DNA of 64,000 nt from Terriglobia bacterium (lineage in GTDB: Bacteria > Acidobacteriota > Terriglobia > Terriglobales > Acidobacteriaceae): the NCBI GenBank assembly GCA_020073465.1, contig JAIQFC010000001.1:248001-312000 (forward strand), written 5' to 3'. Position 1 is the first letter of the stretch; each line of letters begins with the position of its first letter. Positions 17,793 to 27,631 of the stretch are shown piece after piece. The notes beneath the pieces are model-generated. The model was not told the DNA's origin. It saw only the letters and a program-made list of their open reading frames with translations, and searched no databases. A program made the position numbers and the translations under genes.

Positions 17793-18452
17793 CTAATGCT
17801 GGCGCGAGTAGTTACTCACGTAGTGCGGGACTTTGCGCGCAGGATCCAACCTCGGGTCGTTGACCGGCGTCCCCGCCGTCATCTCCAACGGCACGACTCC
17901 TGCCCACGTGGGGAAGGAGTAGTCCTCTTCGTCATCAACCGGCGGACCAGTGCGAACTTTGGCCGAGAATTCTTCAATCGGCAGGCGCAGGACGGACGTT
18001 GCTTTCAGTTCGCGTTCGTTGGGCTGGCGAGCATCATCCCAGCGGCCAGGAAGGATGTGTTCGGAGAGCAGGCGGAGAGCTTCCAGTTTTTCTGCCGGCT
18101 GTTCCACCAGCGTGGCCTTCCCCAGGATCACCACAGAGCGGTAATTCATCGAGTGATTGAAGACGGAGCGTGCGAGCACGAGTCCATCGAGCAGGGTGAC
18201 GGTGATACAGACGGGGATGCCTTCCTTCATCTGGCGCAGCATGCGGCTGGCGGCGGAGCCGTGGATGTAAAGGCTCGCGTCTTTGCGGCCGTAGGAAGTC
18301 GGGATCACGAAGGGCTGGCCGTCCGCGACGAAGCCGACGTGGCAGAGGAAGCCCTCGTCGAGGATGCGATAGGCGGTTTCACGGTCGTAAACGCCGCGGT
18401 CCGCCTCGCGGACGACACGAGTGCGCGGCGTGGGCATACTGGGTTGGGACAT
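17793..18452 (-). CDS. PPOX-family FMN-binding protein
   Basis: A 219-residue pyridoxamine 5'-phosphate oxidase-fold protein. The split-barrel core (about 20-160) carries FVIPTSYGRKDASLYIHGS and the MNYRSVVILGKATLVE strand typical of NimA/PPOX-like flavoproteins. Such proteins bind FMN or haem and often detoxify nitro compounds; the real substrate is unknown. The start at 18452 (MSQPSMPTPRTRVVRE) is chosen because the fold begins just after it, although the frame stays open far upstream. It converges with the quinone reductase, separated by the palindromic repeat. Confidence 0.83.
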   Translation of the reverse strand: MSQPSMPTPRTRVVREADRGVYDRETAYRILDEGFLCHVGFVADGQPFVIPTSYGRKDASLYIHGSAASRMLRQMKEGIPVCITVTLLDGLVLARSVFNHSMNYRSVVILGKATLVEQPAEKLEALRLLSEHILPGRWDDARQPNERELKATSVLRLPIEEFSAKVRTGPPVDDEEDYSFPTWAGVVPLEMTAGTPVNDPRLDPARKVPHYVSNYSRQH

Positions 18453-18626
18453 GAGAGACGAACTCCGGGCAAGCGCCAAGGATGGGTGAACGAAAAGTGT
18501 AACATCGGGATTCGGGCCTCGGCTTTCGGGCATTTCGCGGGGCAAGGAAAACGCAAGTAAGGTATCCTGCATCGTTCTTGTGTGTCCCGTCATAGACGTC
18601 TTAGGTCCCCTGCGCTGGAAGGAAGT

Positions 18627-20909
18627 ATGTTGCTTCGTCCTCTTGCCATCCTCCTGCTCGTGGCCAGTGTGGTCCAGGCTGCTGAGATCAAAGGGAAAGT
18701 CACGAACGCTCTTGGGGGAGAAGCGCTGGGACGAGTTGAAGTCTCGGTGCTGGAGACCAAGGCCGGTGCGGTCACCTCCATCAAGGGAGAGTTTGATATT
18801 GCCAACGTCGCACCCGGCAGTTACATGCTGCGGCTGAACGCGGTCGGTTACCGGCTGCTCACGATTCCCTTCACCCTCGCGGCGGCGGACGAGGTAAAGG
18901 ACTTTTCCATCACGCTGGTGCCGGACAACTTTCACCATACGGACAAAGTTGTCGTGCGCGGAGATATCTTCCAGAGCGCGGACTCGCCTGCGACCAACGA
19001 GATCAACCTCACCAGCTCCGAGATCCGGGAGGCCTCGACGGTGTTTGCCGACGACCCGTTCCGCGCGGTGCAGTCGCTGCCCGGGGTTTCGGCGGAGGGG
19101 AATAATGAATTCTTCGCCGAGTTTTCGGTGATGGGAGCACCGTTCTCGAGCGTCTCGATTTATGTGGATGATGTGGTCGTACCAAACCCATTCCATGAAA
19201 TCGGAAACTTCGCGGAGGGCGCGTCGTTGGGAGTGATGACCAGCGAAGTCGTCGAGGAAATGAAGCTGATGCCGGTGGCATATCCGGAGAAGTTCGGTAA
19301 CTCAACCGGAGCAGCGCTCGATATTCGGACCCGTGAGGGAAGCCGGGCCGCGCCACTGTTCCGGTTTTCTGCCGGGATTGCGACCAGCGAATTCCTGAGT
19401 GAGGGCGGATTGGGCCGAGCGCGCAAGGGATCGTGGCTGGTGTCAGCGCGCAAGAGTTACATCAACTACCTGATCCGCGATCGAGTGCAGAGTGCGGCCG
19501 AGGTCGGTTTCTATGACGGGGATGTGAAGCTGAACTACGACCTCACGCCGCGGCAGAACGTGAACTTCTATGCGACCGGTGGGCACACGGACATGAACGA
19601 TCCTACCGCGGCGGATTTTGATTCCTTCGCGAGCGGGAGGAGCGACTTCACGCTGGCGCGGGCAGGATGGCGATGGAGTGTGAGTCCGCGGTTGCTGCTG
19701 GACGCCTGGACAGCCTATTTCCGCGAGCCGGATGAGTTACGCAATCCGGAGCATCACATTCTGACCACAAACGACTATGCGGAACGTGTGGGCGGCAGCA
19801 GCCTGACTTGGAGTTGGGCGAACGACCAAGTCCTTGAAGCTGGGTGGACGACTCGCCGGGTACACGAAAATGCTTCGAACGCGTTCTACGACACGAGCAC
19901 GGGGCAGTTTCAGGGAGCCGTCAACACGTTTGGAACCGAATACCGCCACAGTGGCTATGTGCAGCAGGCTTCGTCTTTCGCCAAGGGCCGGGTGCACCTG
20001 CTGGGAGGCGTGCGGTGGGACAGTCTGCAGCAGGTGGATGTGCATCCATTTTCGCCGCAGATCTCGCTGGCGGTGCGAGCAACGGCGTCGACGGAATTCC
20101 AGCTTGCCGCAGGTCGATATCACCAGTTTCCGGCGCTGGCGGAGTGGGACAACATCTGCGTCAACTTTGGCGGCGTGCCGGAGATATCGAATCACTACAC
20201 CGCGGGAGTGGAACAGCGGGTGGGCCAGAATACGCGCATCCGGCTGCAGCTCTTCGAACGAGAGGACACGTTCTCGGTGGGGCTCATACCGGGCCTGAGC
20301 CTCACGGGGCCGCCGCCGGGACCGTGCCCGCATGCTATCGAGCCGGTACCGGACTCCACGTATCTGCGCGACTATTCACGCGGCGTGCAGCTGGTGGTGC
20401 AGCGGCGAAGCGCGAACCGGCTGTCAGGGTGGCTGGGATACACGCTGGCGAGCGCGCAGCAACGCAGTGAGGCTATCAGTAATCCTGCGCTGTGTCCGCC
20501 GTTCTGTATCACGCCAACAGGCTACGGGCCCTCGCTCGAGGATCAGCGGCATTCCCTGAATGTTTTTGCCATGTACCGGCTGCGGCCAAGCGTCAACCTG
20601 AGCGGGAAATTTCTGTACGGTTCGGGATTCCCGGTGTCGCGAGGCATATTCATCCTGGTGGGCACGACTTACCAGCAGGTGGGGAGCACAACGTTCCGTT
20701 TCCCCTATCAAAGGCTGGATGTTCGCGCCGACAAGGACTGGGCGTTCAAGCGCTGGAAGCTGACTCTCTATGGCGAGGTGCTCAACCTGACCAATCACTA
20801 CAATTCCCGCTACGTGTATTCGTCGGTCATCGTAAATGGCCAGACGCAGGTGAAGACGCTTCAGGGGCTGCCGATCACGCCCACGGCGGGACTGGTGTTT
20901 CAGTTCTGA
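18627..20909 (+). CDS. TonB-dependent receptor with CarboxypepD-reg domain
   Basis: A 760-residue outer-membrane receptor. After a signal peptide (1-20) comes a carboxypeptidase-regulatory-like domain (about 20-105, IKGKVTNALGGEALGRVEV), then a plug (about 120-240, DPFRAVQSLPGVSAEGN and SIYVDDVVVPNP), then a 22-strand barrel ending in the aromatic GLVFQF. It should import a large substrate using TonB energy; the ligand is unknown. GGAAGGAAG before the ATG at 18627 decides the start. It differs from the larger Oar-like receptor at 22159-25953 in size and plug sequence. Confidence 0.88.
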   Translation: MLLRPLAILLLVASVVQAAEIKGKVTNALGGEALGRVEVSVLETKAGAVTSIKGEFDIANVAPGSYMLRLNAVGYRLLTIPFTLAAADEVKDFSITLVPDNFHHTDKVVVRGDIFQSADSPATNEINLTSSEIREASTVFADDPFRAVQSLPGVSAEGNNEFFAEFSVMGAPFSSVSIYVDDVVVPNPFHEIGNFAEGASLGVMTSEVVEEMKLMPVAYPEKFGNSTGAALDIRTREGSRAAPLFRFSAGIATSEFLSEGGLGRARKGSWLVSARKSYINYLIRDRVQSAAEVGFYDGDVKLNYDLTPRQNVNFYATGGHTDMNDPTAADFDSFASGRSDFTLARAGWRWSVSPRLLLDAWTAYFREPDELRNPEHHILTTNDYAERVGGSSLTWSWANDQVLEAGWTTRRVHENASNAFYDTSTGQFQGAVNTFGTEYRHSGYVQQASSFAKGRVHLLGGVRWDSLQQVDVHPFSPQISLAVRATASTEFQLAAGRYHQFPALAEWDNICVNFGGVPEISNHYTAGVEQRVGQNTRIRLQLFEREDTFSVGLIPGLSLTGPPPGPCPHAIEPVPDSTYLRDYSRGVQLVVQRRSANRLSGWLGYTLASAQQRSEAISNPALCPPFCITPTGYGPSLEDQRHSLNVFAMYRLRPSVNLSGKFLYGSGFPVSRGIFILVGTTYQQVGSTTFRFPYQRLDVRADKDWAFKRWKLTLYGEVLNLTNHYNSRYVYSSVIVNGQTQVKTLQGLPITPTAGLVFQF

Positions 20910-20911
20910 GC

Positions 20912-21043
20912 GGGGACCTCGGGCGTCGGACCTCAGACCTTAGGCGTCGGACTTTACTCCTCAGGCTTCGCGGTCCTCTGCGGCATCCTCCGTTCGCTCA
21001 GAATTGCGGTTTAGCCCGAGGTCTGAGGTCCGAGGTCTGTCGC
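20912..21043. repeat. Paired degenerate spacer repeats
   Basis: The spacer between convergent genes consists of GGACCTC/GGCGTCGGAC words on the left and the complementary GAGGTCTGAGGTCCGAGG on the right, around a GC-rich centre. The arms can pair, and the element may act as a terminator. Confidence 0.6.
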
Positions 21044-21994
21044 CTAAAGTTGGTATCGGTTCTCCCGATAGACGCGAGTGAAGAGGATCGCGACTATCAC
21101 GAGCACAATCGGGGTGAAGATGCTGGCTTCGGGGCCGACGCTGCCTCCGGTGAGCCACCCCGGGCCGTTGAAGGTGCAGTTGAACAGATTGCGGTAGGGT
21201 GCGATGCCGCTGTCGGGAACACCATAGAAAAAAGTCTGTCCCCAATCCCATCCGGCGTGAAAGCCGACGGCCCACCAAAGATTTCCCGTGCGGCGGAGGA
21301 AAAGGCAGAAAAGCAAGCCAAAGAGCACAACCGAGAGCAACCCGAATTTCGTCTCGCCAGGATTGCTTGCGTGGGCTAACCCGAACAGCGCTGAGAGCAG
21401 AATTGCGGAGGGCCAGAATCCCATGCCCGTGGTGAGGGTAAATTGCAGGTACCCGCGGAAGGAGAACTCCTCGGCTGAACCGACTATGACGAAAGTTGCG
21501 GCCCATACTACGGTCGCGGAGACAATTGTCGGCCCGTGAATCGCGAGTCCGGTGAGGCGGAAGCCGTGCAACGCGAAGATCCCCAACAGGCTGGTACTGA
21601 TGGCCAGAAAACCGGCGGATGTGCCGACCCAGAAGTGTTGCCGGAATGCGGACTGTGCCGGAAGTCCGTAAGCGCCGAACTTGCGATGCTCGATGCGGCC
21701 CATGATGAGCGCGGCGATCGCGGTGAGTAGAAAGAGCGTGCCCTCAGTGATGCTTAAGCCGAGGGGCGTGAGCATCGACACATTGGCCGTGTGAGTGCCG
21801 CGACCGACAAGGCGGAGCACCAGGGCCAGGGCAGCGGATAGCACGATCACGATCAGAAGAAAAATAAGCACACGCCATCCGGCGCGGATGCCATTCGGTC
21901 CGCGAAGGATCGCTTTCCATTTCGGTTGTGGCGCGGGATTCGATGGCGGCGGGGAAGTTGGCTCCGGTGGGAGAACGACGCCGGGATCGGCCAT
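21044..21994 (-). CDS. CPBP family intramembrane metalloprotease
   Basis: A 316-residue integral membrane protein with about eight helices. The CPBP/CAAX-protease motifs are in order: SAEEFSFRGYLQF (EExxxR), FGLAHASN and FHAGWDWGQ, giving the glutamates and histidines thought to bind the metal. Family members process prenylated or secreted peptides in some bacteria, but the substrate here is unknown. The start at 21994 is supported by AAGGAAG and by the Pro-rich cytosolic N-terminus that follows; an ATG 47 codons upstream is less likely. It lies downstream of the Oar-like receptor on the same strand, about 165 bases away. Confidence 0.87.
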   Translation of the reverse strand: MADPGVVLPPEPTSPPPSNPAPQPKWKAILRGPNGIRAGWRVLIFLLIVIVLSAALALVLRLVGRGTHTANVSMLTPLGLSITEGTLFLLTAIAALIMGRIEHRKFGAYGLPAQSAFRQHFWVGTSAGFLAISTSLLGIFALHGFRLTGLAIHGPTIVSATVVWAATFVIVGSAEEFSFRGYLQFTLTTGMGFWPSAILLSALFGLAHASNPGETKFGLLSVVLFGLLFCLFLRRTGNLWWAVGFHAGWDWGQTFFYGVPDSGIAPYRNLFNCTFNGPGWLTGGSVGPEASIFTPIVLVIVAILFTRVYRENRYQL

Positions 21995-22158
21995 GCAGTC
22001 TTCCTTTCCAAACTGACCGGTCATTGTCGTACTTCCAGTCAGTTCAGGCAAGGCGGATGCCAAAGGATTCGTGCTGCGCGGTGGCCGGCAAACCCGCGAC
22101 CCTCCGGACTCCGTGTGGCTGACGGAGTCCGGCAAGAGCGGATCGTTGAGCCGGTTGC

Positions 22159-25100
22159 CTACCAGTTCACCTTCATCGCGAACTGGAACTGGCGTGGATC
22201 GTAGGCGGCGGTGGGCTGTCCGGCGATGGTGAACAGCGGGCTGACGGCCGCGACGTTCATCTTGTTGGCGATGTTGAACATGTCGGCGATCAGATCCAGA
22301 TTCATGCGCTCACTAAAATTGATGCGCTTGGAAACGCGCAGATCGTCAAACACGGTCCAGGGAGTGAGGCCAGCGTTACGGCCCAGATTGCCGTCGAGTT
22401 GCAGAAGCGTGGGGACAGTTCCCGCAGCAACGAAGCCGTTGATGCAAGGCTCCTGCAGCACGCCTGTCGGAGAGAATTTGGATTTATAGACGGGGCCGCA
22501 GGCGGGATCAACTGTCGTATTTGGACGGCCCGTCAGAGCCGACAACTGAAAATTGTCCGGGTTGCCAGTGACGATATTGAACGGACGACCAGAAGCAACC
22601 TCAATGACGGGAGCAAAGGTCCAGTCGCTGAAGACCTTGCGGGCAAAGCCACTGCCGCCGAGCTTTCCGGTCTGATAGACAGCGCTGAACACGAAGCGGT
22701 GGCGCTGATCAAACAAGGAACTGGAACGATCCACTGCGGGGAAATAGCTGTCCTGCGGCGTCAGCGTGGATTGCAAGTCCGTGGAATCGTCGATGGCATG
22801 CGACCAGGTGTAAGACGCGAGAAACTCGTAGTGGTTGCTGAAGCGCTTGCGCAGGTTTGCGGTGAAGCCATGATAGACGGAACTGCCGTTGGAATAGTTG
22901 GCGTCCATATCACCGAATGGGATGCAGCTCGTGAAGTCGAAGGTCGGAGGCGCCGGATTGCAGCCTGCGTTGAACCCTGGGAGGGCCCGGAGAGCGTCGA
23001 TGCCCTGCATCACGCAGTTGGCGTCACCCGCCAGATAGCGACCGGCAGCGATGGAGGGATTGAGTCCGCCGGGGCGGAAGAAGTTCATCATGGCCGCGTC
23101 CACGTACGGGAACGGGCCCGCAGGGCCGCCCGGAGGGTTGCAGCCGCTGACGATAAAGGGACTGGCGGGAGGAGTCTGGCCGGCGAGGAGTGCGTCGTAG
23201 TAAGCGGCCTCGAAGTTCGCGGTGAGCAAGTCTCCGCGGACGGTGCTGGCGTTGATGGGGCGGTTCAGGTGGCGTCCGCCGTTAAAGTTGTAAGCCAGGT
23301 TGAGAGCGAAGCCGCCGCCCAGGTCCCGTTCGATGCTGAAGTTCGCCTGCTGTGAATAGGCGTACACGAAGTTCTTGGCTTGGGGATAGCCGAAAGGCTG
23401 GAAGCCCAGTGGCATGAAGGTCGAGAGGTTGAGGTAGTTCTGGTTGAGGAAGATTGATTGTGGGAAGTTAGCGCCACAAGTTGTGCTTGGGCCACTGCAG
23501 GAAAAGCGTTGCTGGTCCGGCGAGTAGTTTAGCGCGGCCAGGACGGCGGGATTTTGCGTGGGGGAACAGGGCGAGGCCACCGAACCACTGGCAGAGGGGA
23601 TGAGCCCCTGGAAGATTGGGATTCCGTTCAGATTGCCGGGCTGTCCGGCTCCGCTGCAAAGGCCCGTGCCGACAAAGGCTAGCTGTCCGCTGGAAGAACC
23701 GTCGGAGGCATCGCCGAGAAAATAAAGGCCCAGCAGTGGATGGTCATAGAACAAGCCGTAAGAAGCCCGGACCACGGTCTTGCCATTTCCCTTGGGATCC
23801 CACGCCACGCCAATGCGAGGCTGAATGTTGTTCTTGTCGGTCTGAATACCCTTCTGCAATCCCAGCAAGTTATAGGCGGGAAGCGCCAGTCCCTGAGGGG
23901 CCTTGAACTTGGGCGGAATCTCTACGTCATAACGAACGCCAAAGTTGAGAGTGACATTGGGGTTCACGCGCCAGGAGTCCTGCCAGAAAGCACCGAACGG
24001 AATGTTCTTGAACGTATCCCTGGGGCTTCCCAGTCCCTGAACGTAGGAAGCGGGTAACCCAGCGCCGTAGGCCTGCACGGGGGAAAGGTCGGGGGCGGAT
24101 GAAGGAAAGCCGAAGGGGGCCAGGTTGAAGCTGCCGAAGTCGTAGACGCCGCCGTAGTTGACAGTAAAGATAGCCTGCACTGGAAGGTAGTTGAAATCCG
24201 CGCCGAACTTGGTGTTGTGGCGGCCAATGCTCCAGGAGAAGTTGTCGATGAACTGGTAGCGCGTCTCCGTGCGCTGAATGTAGGAATACGGTTCGCGTCC
24301 GAAATAGGCGAGTCCCGTAATGTTGACTGCCGGGTCGGAGCCGCCGGGGATCTGCGTGTTGTAGAAGTAGGAGAGGCCACGGCGGGCATACTGGAAGCGG
24401 AATTCATTGATCCTGGTGTTGCCCATGGTCCAGGTATCTTGCACCGAGCCGGCGACATCGCGATAGGTTTGCTGGGAAGTGCGGGAGTAGGCATTCTGCC
24501 CGAAGGGCTGGTCTTGCCCGCTGACCTCGATCCCGGTTACCGTGCTGGGGCTGACGTTGGCGCGCAGCATAAGCCGGTTGGCGCTGGTCAGGTTGTGGTC
24601 GAGGCGGAGCGAGTACAGGCTAGTGCCCTCAAACACTGGAAAGTTGCCCACTTGCGACGCTAGCGACTGAAACGAGGTAGGCAGCGCGTTGCACAGCGGA
24701 GCCGTGGTGTTGCAGGTCGTAATGAACTGGGTTAAGGGATTGCTCTGGTTCAACGGGTCCGGCAGACCACCAGGTGCACCGACCAACAAGGCAAACGAAT
24801 CTGGGTATTTGCGATTGACCGCCACGCCGGAAGACGCACCCGTCACGATGGAGTACTGCTGCGCTAAGGCCAGCGGCAGTCCTGGGGTCGCGAGGAACGC
24901 CGCCTGCTCAGGCGTGACTTGGATGCCGAAAGTACCGGCAGGGGCTCCAAAGAACGGCGACGCGTCAAACGGAACGAGGCCGAAATTCCCTTGTCCGATG
25001 CTGGAAAACCCGGTCTCGTGGCGCCGCGTGACTTCGTAGGAGAAATAGTAGTAAGTCTTGTCTTTCTTGAGCGCGCCGCCGAACGCCGCACCCGCCTGCA

Positions 25101-25953
25101 CCCGGGTGTAAGCCGGATCCTTAACCGTGCTGAAGGGGTTGACGGCCTGGAAATTGCGGTTGCGCAGATAGCCGTACACATCGCCGTGGAAGTCATTGGA
25201 GCCAGATCGGGTGATGATGTTCACCACTCCGCCGGAGGCGCGGCCGTACTCCGCCGCATAGTTGTTGGTGATGATCTGGAATTCCTGCACAGCTTCCTGG
25301 GAGACGGTGGAGCGCACGCCGTTGACCGAGTTGTCGGTAGCATCGGTGCCATCGACGTTGACAAGATTGGAACGCGCGCGCTGGCCGCTCATGTTGAGGC
25401 CGGAAGTGGGGGCCGCGCCGAGGTTGGGGGCGGCGTCGTGTACGACTTGCGAATCCGTCAGGGTGAAATTGATGTAGTTGCGGCCGTTGATGGGAAGATT
25501 GTCAATGCGCCGCTGGCCGATGGTGTCGGTGGTGGAACTGCGCGAGGTTTCGACCAACTCCCCTTGCGCACTGACCTCCACGACTTCTTTGCCCGTGGCC
25601 AGCGTCAGCGCTACCGGAAGTTCCACCAGTCCGCCGACGGGGATGGCCACTTCCTTCGCTTCTGCCTTGGCAAAGCCCCTCGCATCGACGGTGACGGTGT
25701 AGGTTCCGGGCGGGAGCAGGCGAACGCCGTAACCACCCTGCCCGTCTCCGGTGCCAGCCCGTTCCAATCCCTTGGCCACGTCTCGTACTGTGACCGTGGC
25801 GTTAATGACCACGTTGCCGGTGGGATCCTTTACGGTTACGTGCAAATCTCCGGTGGCGACGCCGCCCTGGCCGAAGGTGAGTGCAGACAGCAGCAAGCAA
25901 CACAAACCGGTGCCGACAGCTTTCACTCTCTGGATCATGGCGGTGCGATTCAT
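22159..25953 (-). CDS. Oar-like TonB-dependent receptor
   Basis: A 1264-residue outer-membrane protein of the Oar type that is expanded in Acidobacteriota. It has a signal peptide (about 1-29), a carboxypeptidase-regulatory-like domain (about 30-115, DLHVTVKDPTGNVV), a plug with NVDGTDATDNSVNGVRST and GGVVNIITRSGSNDFHG, and a long barrel with aromatic girdles ending in VNW. A TonB-driven role in uptake of large or plant-derived polymers is usual speculation; the ligand is unknown. AAGGGAG upstream fixes the start at 25953. It is the largest gene of the window. Confidence 0.9.
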   Translation of the reverse strand: MNRTAMIQRVKAVGTGLCCLLLSALTFGQGGVATGDLHVTVKDPTGNVVINATVTVRDVAKGLERAGTGDGQGGYGVRLLPPGTYTVTVDARGFAKAEAKEVAIPVGGLVELPVALTLATGKEVVEVSAQGELVETSRSSTTDTIGQRRIDNLPINGRNYINFTLTDSQVVHDAAPNLGAAPTSGLNMSGQRARSNLVNVDGTDATDNSVNGVRSTVSQEAVQEFQIITNNYAAEYGRASGGVVNIITRSGSNDFHGDVYGYLRNRNFQAVNPFSTVKDPAYTRVQAGAAFGGALKKDKTYYYFSYEVTRRHETGFSSIGQGNFGLVPFDASPFFGAPAGTFGIQVTPEQAAFLATPGLPLALAQQYSIVTGASSGVAVNRKYPDSFALLVGAPGGLPDPLNQSNPLTQFITTCNTTAPLCNALPTSFQSLASQVGNFPVFEGTSLYSLRLDHNLTSANRLMLRANVSPSTVTGIEVSGQDQPFGQNAYSRTSQQTYRDVAGSVQDTWTMGNTRINEFRFQYARRGLSYFYNTQIPGGSDPAVNITGLAYFGREPYSYIQRTETRYQFIDNFSWSIGRHNTKFGADFNYLPVQAIFTVNYGGVYDFGSFNLAPFGFPSSAPDLSPVQAYGAGLPASYVQGLGSPRDTFKNIPFGAFWQDSWRVNPNVTLNFGVRYDVEIPPKFKAPQGLALPAYNLLGLQKGIQTDKNNIQPRIGVAWDPKGNGKTVVRASYGLFYDHPLLGLYFLGDASDGSSSGQLAFVGTGLCSGAGQPGNLNGIPIFQGLIPSASGSVASPCSPTQNPAVLAALNYSPDQQRFSCSGPSTTCGANFPQSIFLNQNYLNLSTFMPLGFQPFGYPQAKNFVYAYSQQANFSIERDLGGGFALNLAYNFNGGRHLNRPINASTVRGDLLTANFEAAYYDALLAGQTPPASPFIVSGCNPPGGPAGPFPYVDAAMMNFFRPGGLNPSIAAGRYLAGDANCVMQGIDALRALPGFNAGCNPAPPTFDFTSCIPFGDMDANYSNGSSVYHGFTANLRKRFSNHYEFLASYTWSHAIDDSTDLQSTLTPQDSYFPAVDRSSSLFDQRHRFVFSAVYQTGKLGGSGFARKVFSDWTFAPVIEVASGRPFNIVTGNPDNFQLSALTGRPNTTVDPACGPVYKSKFSPTGVLQEPCINGFVAAGTVPTLLQLDGNLGRNAGLTPWTVFDDLRVSKRINFSERMNLDLIADMFNIANKMNVAAVSPLFTIAGQPTAAYDPRQFQFAMKVNW

Positions 25954-26221
25954 AGTGGTCTCCCTTGAACTCGCGGAACGCGAGTGAACGGCGGAACGAC
26001 TCCCGCGGCGGATTGCCGAAGTAGACACAAAGATCAGGGGGTCTGGCTGATTCCCGGTGGTTTTTATACCAGAACATGCCCCGAAAACAAGTAGGAACGA
26101 AAAGGGGTGGTCCCTGAGTTACCCCGTTTGGATTCCTGGCAGGTCGCCGCCCTGCAGCGGGTAAGGATGGCAAAACGTCGGGCACCTGTCTGTGACCGGC
26201 GTCACGTCCGGGGGGTTTTAG

Positions 26222-26761
26222 CTACGGTCTTGCGGAGACCCGCACCGGAACCGCCGGATTCTGCAACCGTCCCAGAAGCATCGCGGAGCGGCTCAGCTGC
26301 TCGTATCCCTCGAAAACGCGGGACGCAGCCGGGCCCGAATGCGGCCAGGTCAACGCTACATAGATCTTGAGAAGTGCGAACGCTGCGTTGCGGCGGACAA
26401 GAAGAGCGTTGTTGACGAGTTGTCGCGCTGCTTCCGCGGTGCGAGGGTCGTCGGCGGCCATTCCAGCCTGGCCGATGCGTATCAACACCGCAGCATTTCT
26501 TCCGGCCTGTTGCACGTAAGCGGCAATGGCCCGAAGTCGCGCGCGCCTGACTAAGCGGAATTCCGGCCCGGCAAGGCGCCGTCGCAGGAACTCGTCGTCG
26601 GAGACATTCAGGAGATTGCGAAAGGCTTCGACATCGATGGGCTGGATCTGTCCCGCGAAGTTGCTGCCGTCGGAGACTTGGAGGCTGCGGGATACAGTGA
26701 GTCCCAGAATGCAGACCAACGAGAGGAATGCAGCGATCACGATGATGACGGCCAGAGTCAT
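26222..26761 (-). CDS. Small membrane-anchored protein, coupled to 7TM gene
   Basis: A 179-residue protein with one N-terminal membrane helix (about 2-24, LAVIIVIAAFLSLVCILGL) and a helical, Arg/Ala-rich domain facing the cytosol or periplasm. It is not assigned to a family. Its ATG overlaps the stop codon of the upstream 7TM gene in an ATGA arrangement, so the two are translationally coupled and probably made in fixed ratio, as expected for partners in a complex. No catalytic motif is visible. Confidence 0.7.
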   Translation of the reverse strand: MTLAVIIVIAAFLSLVCILGLTVSRSLQVSDGSNFAGQIQPIDVEAFRNLLNVSDDEFLRRRLAGPEFRLVRRARLRAIAAYVQQAGRNAAVLIRIGQAGMAADDPRTAEAARQLVNNALLVRRNAAFALLKIYVALTWPHSGPAASRVFEGYEQLSRSAMLLGRLQNPAVPVRVSARP

Positions 26762-27528
26762 TGTTGCAGCAGACGCTCCAGTTCCCGGTTCCAGAGCTCG
26801 AGATTGTTCTCGGGTAGAGGAACCGCAGGCTTCACGGCGATCTTTTGCGGGACCAGCAGGTAGTAGAACCAAATCAGGACGCAGGCGTGGTAGGTGGCCA
26901 TGTTAAGGAAATCGAGGAGATGGCGCCTCTCTGGGAGTCCGCCATTCGCCATTACAGCCCAGGTGGCAAGGTGGACGCAGGCCGAGATGCTCAATCCCAA
27001 GGCAATGCCAAAGTCCCAATTGCTCCACGCCAGACGGAAGTATCCCGCGAAGAGGAAAATGAAGAGCAGGAGGCCGCACTCGATCATGAAGATCGTTTGT
27101 TCGAGGATATGGGCGCGCGAGATGATCGTGTAATTCGGGTTGTCGATGGGGGCATACGCGGCGGCGACAGTGGCTGCGAACACAAGCGTCACTCCCACCC
27201 CACGCATGGTCAATTTGCCGATCTTGGCTACCGCTGGGTAGGCCCCAAAGACATGGGCAAAAATCTCTCCTACGAGAGCGAACTTCAAGACCGATTCAAG
27301 GAGCAGGCCCGCCCAGAAAACGCGCCAAAACGTCTCCCCGGAAACTGAGGGGATTACGTCAGCTGCGTAGAGGGTAAGTTGTTCAACTGAGCCGAGGACG
27401 GCAAACGCGAAGAAGACAGGAAACTGCTTGTGCAGCTTCCGCCTCCACAGGAGAGTGACCAGGACCAAAAAGAAGATATTCGGCGCTACCCACAGATAGT
27501 GCCAAAGGAGTGAATGCGCCTGCAGCAT
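26758..27528 (-). CDS. Seven-helix membrane protein, unknown family
   Basis: A 256-residue integral membrane protein with about seven hydrophobic helices (for example 14-28, 39-57, 68-90, 110-127, 144-166, 172-192 and 213-228) and a short charged C-terminal tail ending LERLLQQ. There is no transporter, protease or kinase motif. The topology resembles a receptor or sensor module, which is inference only. It overlaps the small anchored protein gene by four bases. A degenerate copy of the 18-bp near-palindrome lies 59-76 bases upstream of its start, linking it to the XRE regulator locus. Confidence 0.75.
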   Translation of the reverse strand: MLQAHSLLWHYLWVAPNIFFLVLVTLLWRRKLHKQFPVFFAFAVLGSVEQLTLYAADVIPSVSGETFWRVFWAGLLLESVLKFALVGEIFAHVFGAYPAVAKIGKLTMRGVGVTLVFAATVAAAYAPIDNPNYTIISRAHILEQTIFMIECGLLLFIFLFAGYFRLAWSNWDFGIALGLSISACVHLATWAVMANGGLPERRHLLDFLNMATYHACVLIWFYYLLVPQKIAVKPAVPLPENNLELWNRELERLLQQ

Positions 27529-27586
27529 GGCCGTAGAGCGGCACTATACCGCGGCAAGCTACAGGCGGCAATATTAAGTCGAACCG

Positions 27587-27604
27587 TGTTCGGCTTTCGT
27601 AAGT
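27587..27604. promoter_or_regulatory. Operator-like site D (degenerate)
   Basis: TGTTCGGCTTTCGTAAGT matches 14 of 18 positions of site C (TGTTCGGAATTCGTAACA). It sits just upstream of the 7TM gene and just downstream of the 42-residue peptide gene. Confidence 0.4.
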
Positions 27605-27631
27605 AAGGCTTCAGCTCGGCTTGCTTCCAGC

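Noticed and set aside
17793-19196. A 467-codon open frame covering the PPOX gene and running through the start of the TonB receptor gene
   Set aside because: Only the part from 18452 matches a protein fold; the upstream part is antisense to a well-supported receptor gene.
24919-25968. A 349-codon plus-strand frame inside the Oar-like receptor gene
   Set aside because: Antisense of a receptor with signal peptide, regulatory domain and plug.
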